Source: Chlorokybus atmophyticus | Lineage: Eukaryota; Streptophyta; Chlorokybophyceae; Chlorokybales; Chlorokybaceae | Assembly (NCBI GenBank): GCA_009103225.1 | Contig: RHPI01001132.1 | Location: forward strand, 443,328 to 488,001 | Direction: 5' to 3' | Length of the DNA stretch: 44,674 bases | Shown: in pieces, positions 9,671 through 20,768 of the stretch | Layout: every line of letters begins with the position of its first letter | Position numbering within the stretch: position 1 is the stretch's first letter | Position numbers and translations under genes: made by a program | The notes under the pieces: generated by a model | Databases searched by the model: none | Seen by the model: the letters and a program-made list of their open reading frames with translations, nothing else | What the model was told of the DNA's origin: nothing

Positions 9671-10599
9671 CACAACCCAGGGTCTTAACACTATGCATGT
9701 AACTGTACATTAAAATTGGAACTTGGCAAATTGCCAAGATTTAATGCAAGAGTTCTCCTTGCAACTCACGGAGACTTAACCCAAGCATAGCTAGCCCGTG
9801 ATGTAGCTAACATGCCCTTCCATACATGTGCACAAAGCCTGCACAATTCCAAGCCAAGTCTACCAAGTAAGGGTGCACCCACGAGAGAGCAATCATGAAG
9901 GTTGGCCACCTTCATGTACTGTTGCTTCTCAACCAGATTGTATGTGACGAAGGCCGTCACAAAGTAGGTGGGGAGGAGTGCAACGCGGCTAATAATTACG
10001 CTTTAAGTGCTTAGAAATACGTGAGATAGACAATTAACCAGCATGTATGCTTGCTGCTACACGACAGACATTGGTGTGGAACCATTAGCCACGAATGTCT
10101 ACATCATAGATGTTAACATCTTATATGTAGATGTCTATAAGATGGACATTGATGTGGGCTAGCCAGCCATAAATGTCTATGTTATATATGCTTTTATTAT
10201 GTGCAAACATTTAAAACGTCGAATATCTTGCACATGAATGCGAATATGCTACATACAAACGTTGAAATCACAGCTTGGATCTTGATATTAAAGAGACTCG
10301 TGTTCGAGAATATGAGAAGAGTCAAGCAATTATATTGCACACAAGGGTGTTGATTTTACTAGCAACGAATGTTCACATTGTAGAAGACATTGTGGATATT
10401 ATGCATGCACTTATGAAAAGTGTCAAAAGATGCATATGTTGATATCGCACGAGTAGATGTAAACATCGAATGGAGGTATGTTTGTATTGCAGACTACAAT
10501 ACTGATATCACAGAGATTGGTATCCACAACCGGTGGCCTCGAGACCGTGTGGCCAATACCATGAGATTATAGTAAAAGCTCATGGTTGCTCATACTTAC

Positions 10600-11446
10600 A
10601 CAAGATGGTTGGCCGCCTCAGATTACACTAGGGTCCAAACAAGGCACCATTGGTGGAGACACCCACTATCCTTAAGTGATCACATAAGGCACTTGGGGTA
10701 TATAAGTAAGCATGCTCAGTAGGCAAGGATGCGGGACTTGGGTCTACCTTGCCTTGGCGTGCTCGCTTTGTGGGACTTCATGTGGGGTGTTCAGGTGAGA
10801 GGCCGTTGAAGGGGTGCCAAAGCTCTTCAACCTCAAGGAGTGAAGCTTGTCCTTGTGTAGCACTTGTGTGTGAGTGTGTACACTTGGAAAGCGTGCTTAC
10901 ACTTGCATGTGTAAGTGTATGCACGGTGAGATAGCATTTGCACTTGTGCATGAGTACTAATACTTGTGTGTGAGTGTGTGTACGTTGCCAACACTTGAAG
11001 GTGAATGTTTTCCACATTAAGAGAGAGTGCTTGCACTTGTGTGTGCGCACGACTCGTGCTTGCACTCTATTTTGGAAGTAAAGTGCAAGACCCTTTTTGG
11101 CAAGAACTCAGTATTCCAGCCTAAGGTGGCGTTACTTGTATCTTTAAGTTAAGAGGGCTCCAAAGTGGCATAGCCTAGCACAAGTTGAGAGTGACTTATC
11201 GTTAGCTGGTGAGTGTTATGAGAAGACTACACATGAGTAGCCTCGTGCACAAGTGTGAGGGCGCTGTTAATCGGATAGCACGCAACGACGGTCGACCGTC
11301 TCTCAAGTGTGGTACAAGTGTGTCAAGCTTGGGCCGGCGGTACAATTTGCTTCGAGCCCGCAAATGCAGGTGTGACCTTGTGAAGCTTGGCAGCCGATGG
11401 GTCGTCTTCATGTCAATGAGATGAAAATATTCAAAATAGTGATAAC
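10600..11446 (+). other. LTR-like region with TATA box and GT-rich minisatellite
   Basis: A TATATAAG at 10699-10706 is followed by a T-, G- and C-rich leader that looks like the R/U5 part of an LTR. No partner repeat or primer-binding site was found, so the LTR reading is tentative. From about 10855 to 11060 a degenerate 20- to 30-bp unit recurs, built on CACTTGTGTGTGAGTGTGT. No reading frame here resembles a protein I recognise. The segment ends where TRIM copy 2 begins. Confidence 0.35.
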
Positions 11447-11976
11447 TGTAACGGGAAGGTACATTACATTACCACAAATCGACCATAAAAAGCACCAAGT
11501 CTTTTGTGGTTGAGTGGGCTGTGAAATTGGTATTGGATCTTGAGACCCGGGTTCGATTCCTGCCTTGCACACGAATTCCGCGGTCGTTGTTTCCCGATCT
11601 AATAATATCGTACATGGTCACTTCATAAGTGCCATCATCGATAGGTCGCGACTTGCCCAATAGCAGTCGCGTCGGACTGACCAGTTCAGTCGGCGCGGCA
11701 GGACGCGACCTGCCTGTCGCGATGCGACCTGTGGGGCCGGCAGCGGTGCACTATGTGCGTTGACCGGTATGGGCCTAAATTGGCCGGTTCTTGGGTGGTG
11801 GGGCTGGTGACCGACCCTAAATCAGCCCCCTGGGAAGATTCCCCAGCTGATGGGCGCCAGCTGCCGAGGACGTCAGCGTTCTTAAGTGGGGGGGAATGTA
11901 ACGGGAAGGTACATTAGTTTACCACAAATCGACCATAAAAAGCACCAAGTCTTTTGTGGTCGAGTGGGCTGTGACA
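11447..11976 (+). mobile_element. TRIM element, copy 2
   Basis: Two 80-bp LTRs (11447-11526 and 11897-11976) are the reverse-strand counterparts of those in copy 1. The first has lost the terminal CA (now AA). The primer-binding site TGGTATTGGATC (11528-11539) carries further changes. The polypurine tract is the G run 11888-11894. The flanking 5-mers, ATAAC and ATATC, agree in four of five bases, an eroded target duplication. The LTRs differ from one another more than in copy 1, so this is the older insertion. The interior (370 bp) aligns with copy 1 throughout and has no coding capacity. The conserved GGGTTCGATTCC shortly after the primer site resembles a tRNA T-arm but is part of the element. 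Confidence 0.9.
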
Positions 11977-12796
11977 ATATCAGTCACTAATAGTCACGCA
12001 CACAGATAAAAAGACTTGCTTTAAACATATTAACGACAAACACATGGCACACTGTGTTGCATGCAATGCATGAAGCTTGATATTGTGCGCATTTGTGATA
12101 AACTGTCATGTGTGTAACATGCAAATGGCGATAAAGATACCGATTGCGACTATGTCGCTGAATGTCATGCAAGGAACATAGTACACATACACCACCATGT
12201 GCTGAGTTAACAGCGTAACTTAACAGCAGTAACAATGACAACAGTGTAAATCCACAAGTGCGGTGCAAAGAGTAATAGCATGCATGCATGGAGCTGAATG
12301 GCGCCAGCACTCACCTTTCTGAAGCGGTCGAAGCAGCGACATGTGCTTGATCAGAACGTAAATATGAAGGCAAGTGTTTGGAGTGAGACGGCGGTAATGG
12401 CGACAGTAAGGGCGTCGGCAACAAGGAAGCTCTCAGCCAACCACGGGAACGCTAGCGTGCAGCAGGTAGGGCCACAAGTCCAGCACGCCTCCACAAAAGC
12501 AGCAGCCGGTACAGCTCCACCCGCCGCAAACCCATTGGCGGCAACCTCCACCACCATGTGGACAACGACAACAGCTAGGTGATGAATGTTCATACCTTAC
12601 GAAGTGCCTTATCAAGTGCAGAAACAGGGTCATGAGAATGTACTACTATACCTTGAGTGTAAACTCGGCTTTCTCGCTATCTGCAATAAGCATAAATAGC
12701 CTAGAGTCGGTTACCGACATTGTCCGACTCCCCGTTTCATCAATGTCGCGCAAAAGTCGTATTATTATATTGCACATCAAATCCTAGCGAACTCCC
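11977..12796. other. Intergenic stretch with one possible hydrophobic exon
   Basis: Most of this interval shows nothing I can assign. On the minus strand 12351-12593 is an open frame rich in Ala, Val and Leu with several predicted membrane-spanning stretches (for example VVVVHMVVEVAA and ALTVAITAVSL). A good donor (AAAG|GTGAGT) occurs on the same strand at about 12314. It could be an exon of a membrane-protein gene, but no adjoining exon was found, and the equally long plus-strand frame means chance cannot be excluded. Confidence 0.25.
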
Positions 12797-12824
12797 GTAG
12801 GGTAATGTGCCCAAACTTTGGACA
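12797..12824 (+). repeat. Left member of a 28-bp inverted repeat
   Basis: This 28-mer begins GTAGGGTAATGTG and ends CTTTGGACA. It matches the reverse complement of 23710-23737 at 24 of 28 positions. The two face each other across the methyltransferase Ty3 element and the pogo-like gene, so they are candidates for the terminal inverted repeats of the pogo element. A flanking TA duplication is not evident. A related string (TGTGCCCAACTTTGGAC) recurs at 13006-13022. Confidence 0.55.
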
Positions 12825-13109
12825 CCATATACCAATAAAAACACCCATCATGCAATTGGTGTCTGATTGAGGTGTTTGATGGGGCAGCTGGTAGCTCAGC
12901 TGGCTGGCTGTCAGCTACGCGTGTCAGCTCATTTTTAGTCAATCAGAGCAGTTCACACCGATTGGTCCAAGACCAATTGCTAAGGCAGCCATTTGCAAGC
13001 AGGCTGTGCCCAACTTTGGACGGTTGGGGAATAGCCTGCGTGATGTAAAGCCCTCGAGGTTGTGGCGGTGCTGTGGCGGACAATCTTGGCACACTTGTCG
13101 TTTGGTGAC

Positions 13110-14492
13110 TCAGTGTAGATGGTGGCGGCGGTGGCGCAAAGGTGGCGCTGCCTGGACCTGGCGGAGGTTATCGTCGAGCTGGGCCAAGACAGCACCCATG
13201 CCGAGTTTGCTCCAGTCGGTGTGGAGAACAAAGGGCTTGGTGTAGTCTGGTCGCTGCAGAATGGGGGCTGATGTGAGCCTGTGCTTCAGCTCCTCGACAG
13301 CCTGTTGCTGGGCCTCCTTGCAGCTCCACTCTGTCTCTTTCTTGAGGAGTTTGTTGAGGGGGCGCGCCACCTTAGTGAAGTCTTTGACGAACCTCCTGTA
13401 GTAGTTGGCGAGGCCAAGGAAGGCACGCAGTCGAGTCAAATCTGTCGGGCTGGAAATAGATGCCAGACCCTCCACCTTGGCCTGCTGAAGGTATACGCCG
13501 TTGGGCACGATCATGTGGCCGAGGTAGGGGACCTTGTGGGTGAAGAAAGTGCACTTGTTGGGGTGCACAGTCATCCCTACTGAACTCTCCTTAGTACCTC
13601 CTCGATGTGGAGGAGATGCTCTTCTGCGGTGTGGCTGAAGACCAGGTTGTCGTCGATGTAGCACCGTGCGAAGGAGCATACCTCAACGCCTTTTCCATCA
13701 CGCGCTGGAACTTTGCTGGCGCGTTTTTCAGCCCGAAAGGCATGACCTTCCAGTGATACAGCTGCCGGTTGCCCCAAAATGCCGTTTTGTGCTTGTCTTC
13801 GGGCTTGATCTCGATCTGGTTGTACCCCTGCCGCATGTCCAGAATGCTGAACACGATACGTGAGCCGACGTCGTCGAAGATGCCCTCTGCGGTTGGCATT
13901 GGGTACCGACCCTGCTTGGTTTTGTTGTTGAGTGGGCGATAATCCCCACACATCCGCCATTCTGTCCAAGTGCCCTCTGAGTCCTTTTCGAGGGGCATGA
14001 CTGTGGCGGCAGCGAAGTTGGACGTGGATTCCTCGATGAGTCCCGCCTCCAGCAATGCTTTGCGTCGCTGTCCACCAAGTCTTTCTCCAACTTGCACAGC
14101 TTGTACTGTCTTCTGAGCACCGGTTCTTCGTCGACGAGGTCGATGTCCATCTGGTACACTGAACACTTGCCCAGCTCCTCGACATTGAATTTGAATTGAG
14201 CTCTCCATTTGTTGAGGAGCGCCTCCAACTGCTCCTTTACAGATGCTGTAGCCAAGGGTCCCATGACGTCATCCCATGACGTGGCGGTTGCCTTCACAGG
14301 GATGTCCTCCACTGTGATTGCTGCCTGCTCCTCCATGTGAGCGATCTCCAGGGCGGTGTGGGTCACGACAGCGTCGGAGCGATTGACCCACCCCCCAGAC
14401 AGGTTCCGAGATCCTTGAGAGACACCTGTCGGTCTTGAATGGCGAAGCAGATTTTCAGTAGCCAAACCATACTGTTTTGGTCCATGGCGCAA
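13110..14492 (-). pseudogene. Ty3 reverse transcriptase and partial RNase H
   Basis: The frame starting at 14492 gives a typical pre-RT linker (LLNKWRAQF, DIDLVDEEPVLRRQY). A shift near 14110 leads to the fingers and palm: LIEESTSNFAAATVMP, WRMCGDYRPLNNKT, RYPMPT, FSILDMRQGYNQIEI, MPFGLKNAPAKFQRVM. After another shift comes YIDDNLVFSH, the YxDD catalytic box (about 13658-13630). A third shift leads to VPYLGHMIVPNG, FLGLANYYRRFV, and the first RNase H strand, PFVLHTDWSKLGMGAVL, with its catalytic aspartate. The domain then breaks off at about 13120. The RT would copy the element's RNA into DNA in the virus-like particle. The same VPYLGH..VPNG block in the two PHD-bearing copies places all three in one clade. 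Confidence 0.92.
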
Positions 14493-15415
14493 CCTAGGAG
14501 TTGCCTCTGTTGACTGTCGGTTAGCGCGCAGCTTGTGATGCTGCCCGAAAAGAAACCCATGGCGCGTTCGCGCTCACGTGCGTTGGGCTCTTCCAGTTGG
14601 TTCGTTGTGCGGTCAAAGACCATGCCGTCCCCGCCATTTTAGAAAGCATAAGAGCCTGGATATGAGACCAGCATGGGGAGTGCTCTGCGTGGTTCGCCCG
14701 GTTGGTTGCACTAATGGAAGTGGGCGTGGTCGTGGCGAGAGACTGGTTGCGATGTTCTGCCATTCTCGAGGATGTCATCCACGAACAAGTTGCTGGAACG
14801 TGAACTGAGTAGATGCTCCGCGGCCGTCAGCTATTCCACGGCGGCAAGGTTGGTCCACTTGGCACGGACACGATGTGCACGTGACCGATGCCGATCAGCA
14901 TTCATCTTGGTTGGATGTCTAGGATGGAACATACCACACGATAGCTGTGCACGTGGTAATGGCGATCATCCTCAGAGTGGACGTTCTCGGTGATGTACGC
15001 TAGGGGACGTTGAATTTGGTGGTGTCGCAGCAGGTGAATGACTCGCAGCAGCTCCCAGAAAAGAGTGGAGCGTGGGTCGTCCAACCCCTGTCCTGTGCCG
15101 GCCCTGGAGTGCCCTTGGCACTCCCATCTAGCAATCAACACATTCACATTGCTCAAGGCAATGAGATGATGGAGCTGAGATGAGGCGGATGTCTTGAGGC
15201 AGTGCCTTAAGACTTCCATGCATGGCAGACAACGGTAGGAGGTGTGGATAACGCAAGTGCTGACGCAAATGATGGCGGACAGCAGTCTGAGCATGCGGAT
15301 CAAGGTCACAGTAGTAATACTGTGACCTTGATTACTGTGTTACCTTGATACCGGTGTTGAGGAGTGCCGCCAAGCCGCTGCCAATCCCGTCGAACAGTTT
15401 CAGCGATGTGAACCC
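14450..15415 (-). pseudogene. C5-cytosine DNA methyltransferase domain inside the Ty3 element
   Basis: Canonical methyltransferase motifs appear in order. Motif I (SAM-binding) is LFDGIGSGLAALLNTG at about 15397-15350. It is followed by YYYCDLDPHAQTAV. Motif IV is CQGHSRAGTGQG, with the catalytic cysteine codon at 15120-15118 and Glu where the family has Pro. LDDPRSTLFWELLR follows. Motif VI is ENV at 14988-14980. Motif VIII is SRAHRVRAKWTNLA at about 14890-14845. The target-recognition/IX-X part includes GMVFDRTTN, RERAMGF and QRQLLGCAMDQNSMVWLL (to about 14455). The motif order is unpermuted, and motif I is closest to the DNMT3 type (LFDGIG). Size, about 320 codons, is that of a bare catalytic domain. 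An inserted 15-bp inverted duplication brings a TAA, and there are a frameshift and further stops, so this copy is inactive. In the live ancestor it would have methylated cytosines in DNA. Confidence 0.88.
15299..15332. repeat. Inverted duplication inside the methyltransferase
   Basis: Arms 15299-15313 and 15318-15332 are perfect 15-bp complements with a 4-base loop. The arm nearer motif I looks like an extra 15 bp: without it the reading frame would run straight from TGIKVTQ into YYYCDLD. The extra piece introduces a TAA. Confidence 0.8.
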
Positions 15416-15424
15416 TTGTTGGCG

Positions 15425-16399
15425 TCATGCCGCACTGAAGTCCACAACTCTGGTGGCCACGGTGAATTGCTCCGCAAGTTGGACGTCCTCGTGGTAATCC
15501 GGGACGCGTATGGGAAAGGGCGTCTTGTCCAGCAACACGCGCGCATCCACCTCTACTCTCCAGCGCCGTTCTGTTGGGTCTTGCAAGGCTACCTCCTGGG
15601 TTGCTGTCACCTGCGTGTCGGAGTAGGGCATGAGGGATGTGGCGACAACAGTAGCGGTGGCTCCCATGAGCCGGCGTGCACGTGTGGGCAACACCAGGTC
15701 GAAGGGGATGAAGCCAATAACAGAACCATCTCCGCTGCGCCAGCCGGGCCTGAACCATGCTTGCTCGGTCCAGTTGTCCATGCCAATGGCTACGAGGTAA
15801 CTGAAGTCCTGCCCGATCAACAAATCATAGCTGGTGGCGTTGGTAACCACACATTGCTGGGCCAGCTGAGTGGTGTGCGTGGGGTCCAGCCCAGTCAGGG
15901 TGATGGTGAGGACTTCCTTGGTGATGCCAACAGGGCTTTCGCGTCCTCCCGTGGCGGTGTTAATCTCAAAAGGGCAGCTGTCCAGTGACGCTGCCGTGAG
16001 CCCCAAGGCTTTGGCCAAGTGTCTGCCAATGATACATGGTTGTGCCCCTCCGTCCAACATGACGCGTTTGGGTGCGCGTACGTTGATTTGCACATGCTTG
16101 CCCTGGTTGGCAACCATGACGGCGTTGGCGTTGAGCCGCGCGCGATCGCTGGGACGTCGAGGAACAGCGTTAGCTGTGGGGTGTTGCTCCAGGGTGCCGG
16201 ACCTCGAGGCTGCCATGGCTCCTCTTGCTGCAGTAGGAGCGGTGCCCTGTCCTTGTGCGCTTCCTTGTCCGGTTCCATCCCCCTGCCCTGGCCCTTGTCC
16301 GGGTGATGCCGGAGCCGGTGGTGGATTGCGATGAGGAGTCGGGTCCATACTAGGAGCTGGTGGTGGTGGTGGTGGAGGCACTCGTTCTATTGTTGTCAC
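15425..16399 (-). pseudogene. Ty3 retropepsin (aspartic protease) region
   Basis: A 324-codon open frame begins with a Pro/Gly/Gln-rich linker and then contains the protease. The active-site strand is VMLDGGAQPCIIG (DGGA in place of the common DSGA), about residues 113-125. The flap/second strand region follows, and DLLIGQDFSYLV is the family's hydrophobic-Gly motif with the following turn. Retroelement proteases work as homodimers and cut Gag-Pol into its parts. The frame is intact, unlike its neighbours, but it ends a few codons before the methyltransferase motif I in another frame. Its stop at 15425 could be original, with readthrough by frameshift, or acquired. The methyltransferase follows directly. 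Confidence 0.85.
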
Positions 16400-17667
16400 T
16401 GCCTCCCTGTTGATTCAGTAGAGTGCATGAGCGGCCTCCCGCACCAGCGTACCCTCCCATGTGGCTGAAGGGTGATAACGCCAGTCGTCGAACTTTTCCA
16501 CCTGAGGCATAGGCGTGAGGTAGACGGCGCGTACCAGCTGCCTTCTCAAGGCGTCGCCAATGGTGGGTAGTCCAAGGATGCTCCGCATGTACGTATCCCA
16601 CCGACCTCTGGTGATCCCGACGTCAATCACTGTCATGGCTCGCCCTCGCAGGGTGTCGGGCGAGTCCTGCTGTCGACGCTGGTTGTCATAGGCCTAAGCG
16701 ATGCGCCGAAGCTGCCATGCTGCCTCGATGCCTGGTAGATGCATGAGCGCGACCTTCATGGTGACTCACGTCACAAATGCCGTAGGGACACATTTAGTCC
16801 ACCACTTGGTCATAGGCTTGCCGTACAGAGCGCATGAACGCACTCATCCAATGCAGTCTCGACGGGAATGCGAATAGTGGAACTATGGGGTGGTTGTTGA
16901 TCAATCATGTGAGTATCTGAGCCCGTTCTCCCGTGGTTTGCTGCAAGCGCAGCATCCCTCTGAGTGCGGCGCCCTCCGGGCCTTGTTGTTGCAACGTCCC
17001 CCGGATGGCTTCCTGCAGTAGCCGTGTCCGCAACTGTTGCTCCCCGTATGTTTGTTGACCAGCAAGATAAGGGTGAGCTCCTTGATGAAGATAACCCCTC
17101 CTTGGTTGACGCTGATTTGCTGGCCACATATTGGTCATATTGACGATGAGGGCGGCGATTTCCCCCCTAAAATACCTGCTCAACACCCTCGTTTAAGCAA
17201 GCCTAATGCGCTCCCTGTCCACGTTGGCGGGATACTGCGGCCTGTTTCACCCAAATGTTGCCATATGCTTCAGCGCGGGTGTCATTGATGATGACTCCAG
17301 GTGGCGCTTCGTCCATGTCTCGCTGGACATCTTCATAGCAGTCCCGCTCGCGGCGGCGGACCACCTGTTCTTGCTGCTCATGGGTTTGGCGAACCCAATC
17401 CAGTGCCTAGAAGCGACGGCATTGCTCACGCCATGAGCACGTGTTCAGCTCAAGATCGTTGCCCAACGGGCGCACAGCAAATGCTCGAAACAGTTGAACC
17501 ACCTGTGGGTCCAAGTCGTCGAAGTGGTCCAGGTTGGATGGCTCTTGGTTGGGTGGTTTCAGCAAGACTGGGTGCTCTGGAGCCAGCCGATGACGGTTGT
17601 ACAGATTCCAGAACATGGTGAGGGTCTCGTCAGTGATGCGAAGGGTGCAAAAATCGTGACCAAGCTC
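16400..17667 (-). pseudogene. Linker between gag and protease, broken frames
   Basis: Several overlapping short minus-strand frames continue the polyprotein: a block with FDDLDPQVVQLFRAF (about 17500), one with LLQEAIRGTLQQQGPEG (about 16990), and one with WDTYMRSILGLPTIGDALRRQL (about 16550). They read as one protein interrupted by shifts. I cannot assign a known domain. The position, downstream of the zinc knuckles and upstream of protease, fits a Gag-Pol spacer. Confidence 0.5.
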
Positions 17668-20094
17668 TTAGCGGTGGAGAGGGACATCATCGACACCATA
17701 TAGCAGAGCGTCCTCGTCAACGCGCCACCCGAACTGATCACCTCCTGCATAAGCCGGGGTGATAGGCATGCCAGCCGCTGTTTGGATCGGCCCCTGTCCG
17801 GGTGGGCGCACTGCTGCTGGAATGTCAATTGCGCCGGTTGAGGCTGCGTCTGCTGTCGTGGACGTGGAGGGCCCTGCTGCTGTGGCAGCCGCGGTGGACG
17901 TCGATGGTCCAGCCATGGTTATTTCCAAAGCACCGATACTGAGCTGGGCGGTAGCCACAGTACTAATGGGCTGCGCGGTTGTGTTGATAGCGGCGATGGT
18001 TGCTGCTGGTGAAGCTGCTGCCGCCGACTCAGCAGCGAGGACGGCCGAGGTCGCAGCGATGGTTGCCGCGAGCCCTTTGTCGAGCGCACTGGCAGCTGCT
18101 GCCGTGGCCGCTTGCGTGGCAGTTGAGACGGTGGGATCCGCAGGTGCTGCCGCGGATGCAGACAATGATCCTGAGACCCCAGTGGTGGCAGCTGGTGACG
18201 ATGCTGCGGTGGTCGCTGCTGTTGTTGCCGCTTGACTAGCAGACCGAGCTGCTCCCACTGTGGCGGATGGCCCGGCGTCTCCTCGGGCTCGCCGTGGTGG
18301 CTGTATGCGCATGGGCGTGGCGACTGCCTTACGCTTGGCTGCCATTGCTGCCCAGCGCGCCGTGTAGCACGCGCGGTATTCATCCTCCTTGCCCTTCAGC
18401 ATCGCGTGAAGCTCATCCATCCGTGCTGTGAGGGCAGCAACCACCTCTGTGTCCTCTGCGACAGGCGCCTTGTGGGCGGCGTTGCCTGCCTTGGGTCCAC
18501 CTTGATGGTTCTGTTTGTGTTTTGGAGGATTGTTGTTCCCCCGATAGCCGTTGTTGGCTGGCTCCTTGCCCTTGTTGCCGTTATTGTTGTAACCGCTGCT
18601 GCCCTTGTAGCTGCCTGAGGGTCTCAACTCAGGGTGCTTGGTGTAGCAGACTGCCTCCAAGTGTCCATTTTTGTGGCAGTGGTCGCACACCAGGTTCGCG
18701 TACTCCTCTGTGCAGTTCCTCTGGTAGTAACCATGACGTCCACACCTGTCGCAGACGACAGGGGCAGGGAGTGCAGCGTGAGCTGACTTCACAAGAGGTT
18801 TGGGTGTGCTGGTGGTGTAAGACTTGCGGTCATGTCGGGGTCTAGAGCAGAGGCAGGAGCACGTGAAGGACCAGAGTTCGTATCCAATACTGCTCATCCA
18901 CACCTGGCGGTCATGGATGGCTTGGGCTTTTTTTAAGGCCTGAAGCAGCGAATACCCTTGTGGTCGGGTATTGTTGAGAGCGTTGTCCACCGTCCTGTTC
19001 AGTGCAGGCTCTAGTTGGCTGACGAACACCACGGCAGCAGCTTCGTCGCTGAGGATTCTGTAGTTGGTGTCCTTCAGCAGCTTGACCGTCCGGGTGTAAG
19101 TGCGCAGATGTCCTCCCCTGCTTTGCGCCTGAAGTGACGCAACTCCTCCACCTTCTGACTGGTTTGTGGTGGAAATGTGCGCCGAAGCGCCAGGTACAAG
19201 TCCTGTAACGGTGACAACGTGCGGTCCACCCTGATGGTGAGCGCGGGTTCCCGCATGCTGACCGAGCCTGACGACAAAGTACTGCCGACAGCTGTGTCTC
19301 GGATCCCTTGAGTCCTTGTCTGAACAGGAGTATCATGTACAAGGGCACGTTGTCGTGCTTGTGCCTCCTGAAGTGCAGTTTGTTGCTCCACCATTAGTTT
19401 GAACGCCAGAAGTTGCACCTGAGAACGGCGTGCTTGCTGCGCTGCCGCCAACTCACGGTCGACCAATGCAGGATCAACTGCTGGTATGTCTGCTTCAGCT
19501 GTCAGCTGTGCTGCGGCCAGAGCTTCAGTAAGAGTAGGGCCTTGCAGTGGGGCAGCTGGAACAATAGGCGTGACAGGGACGCCAGGAGTTGATGTCTCCA
19601 TGGGCAGAGCTCCGGTGCCGGCCAGAACTCCGTACCCTCCAATCTCATGCTGTGCAGCAACTGACCTATACACCTCATGTGCCTCGTGGTCTAAGCATGT
19701 TGCAGCCATTCAAAAAGACATAAGACCTGACCGGTTGGGAGTCTTGATCGCATGGTAGCTCATCCTGGAGTCGAACTCGATGATCTATTTGTCCAGTGGT
19801 GTTGTACCAGGACGTCCGGAGAATAAGACCATGAGTGGAGCCGGATGCCTCCATGTCGTCGCCGTCAAGCTGATCGACGAAGCTTTCAACTCGATGATGA
19901 GACTGAGTATGTCTGGAACGGGGTGTTGGGGAAGTGTGAGGGCTGTCGATATTGTTGTCGCCCTCTCCTTCGCCGTACCGCCCGGAAGATAGGTTTGAGC
20001 CCAACCAGCTGTCGAAGTTGCTGGTGGTCTCCTCCACAACAGGGAAAAGCCCGTAACGATGGGTGGACTCTCTGACTGCTGGGGAGTCACTCAT
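17668..20094 (-). pseudogene. Ty3 Gag with zinc knuckles
   Basis: Three minus-strand frames form one Gag. The first starts at MSDSPAVRES (20094) and runs to about 19680. The second covers 19709-19074 and includes a helical, Ala/Gln-rich part and LYLALRRTFPP. The third covers about 19090-17668 and begins with VVFVSQLEPALNRTV. It then has CDRCGRHGYYQRNC, a knuckle with Tyr in the usual His position, and CDHCHKNGHLEAVC, a perfect C-x2-C-x4-H-x4-C knuckle that would bind the element's RNA. A long Ala/Thr/Ser-rich tail follows. Two frame changes, near 19690 and 19090, separate the pieces. Gag would assemble the particle. The plus-strand Ala-rich frames over 17759-18240 are shadows of the tail. Confidence 0.85.
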
Positions 20095-20768
20095 GCAGGT
20101 TGCACGGTGAGCGACGAAGAGAGCGAGGCAGAGTGTGTGTACCCTACTGGTGCTCCCCGAACGCTACCACTCAACACACTAGTGCTTGGCAATGTTGCAC
20201 TCTGTGCTGACAATGATAACACGACACTGATGCAACCACCGTTGCTGCAAAGATGCAACCCACGCTGATGCACGACACTCACTTGCACAAGGAGGATGAC
20301 ACTGTAAGTTAACAAGCCACTACTAGAGGTACTGCTGCTTTTACAGTTCCTTGCATGAGGTCAAGATAATTCCACTGTTAAGTGAGGTGTATGAATGCGG
20401 CAACCTGTAGATACCACACTCTGATGCGGACTACACAACGTGCACCCACGAAACCACAATCACATCAAGTGACAAGCAATGCCCGTGTGCATACGCTGCA
20501 TTCTCTCACGTGTAGATGTGTCTTGGCAACCGGGGCGGCAAGGTGATGCAGTCACATCAAGCCACAACCTCCAGAGAGCAAGTCCAACGCGCTCCGAAGA
20601 TCAACATCCGTACTTCGTTATTCCAAGTCTCTCAATTTCCACTTACAGTGTCATCAACGTACAGAGGCTAAGTCCTAAGCCTTTATAGTCAAGTGTCCGT
20701 TGTGAGTTGACTTAGGTCTGATCTAGGTCATTTCGTAAACTAGCCGTTATCTTAGTACTAAAGTCAAC
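20095..20768 (-). promoter_or_regulatory. Probable 5' LTR and leader of the DNMT-Ty3 element
   Basis: No gene is visible between Gag and the pogo-like gene. On the minus strand a TATAAA (complement of 20682-20687) lies about 590 bp before the Gag start, consistent with a U3 promoter. A 17-bp inverted repeat with one difference (20699-20715 and 20759-20775) marks the junction with the end of the pogo-like reading frame. I did not find a second copy that would define the LTR limits, nor a convincing primer-binding site. Confidence 0.4.

Noticed and set aside
10080-10200. Short AT-rich repeats as a possible MITE
   Set aside because: The similar strings (ATGTCTA, TAGATGT) do not form defined terminal inverted repeats or a target duplication.
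15416-16334. Plus-strand frames over the protease
   Set aside because: They are shadows of the retropepsin frame, which has DGGA and DLLIGQD motifs.
17759-18239. Ala/Val-rich plus-strand open frame
   Set aside because: It is the antisense shadow of the low-complexity tail of Gag, which has recognisable knuckles on the minus strand.
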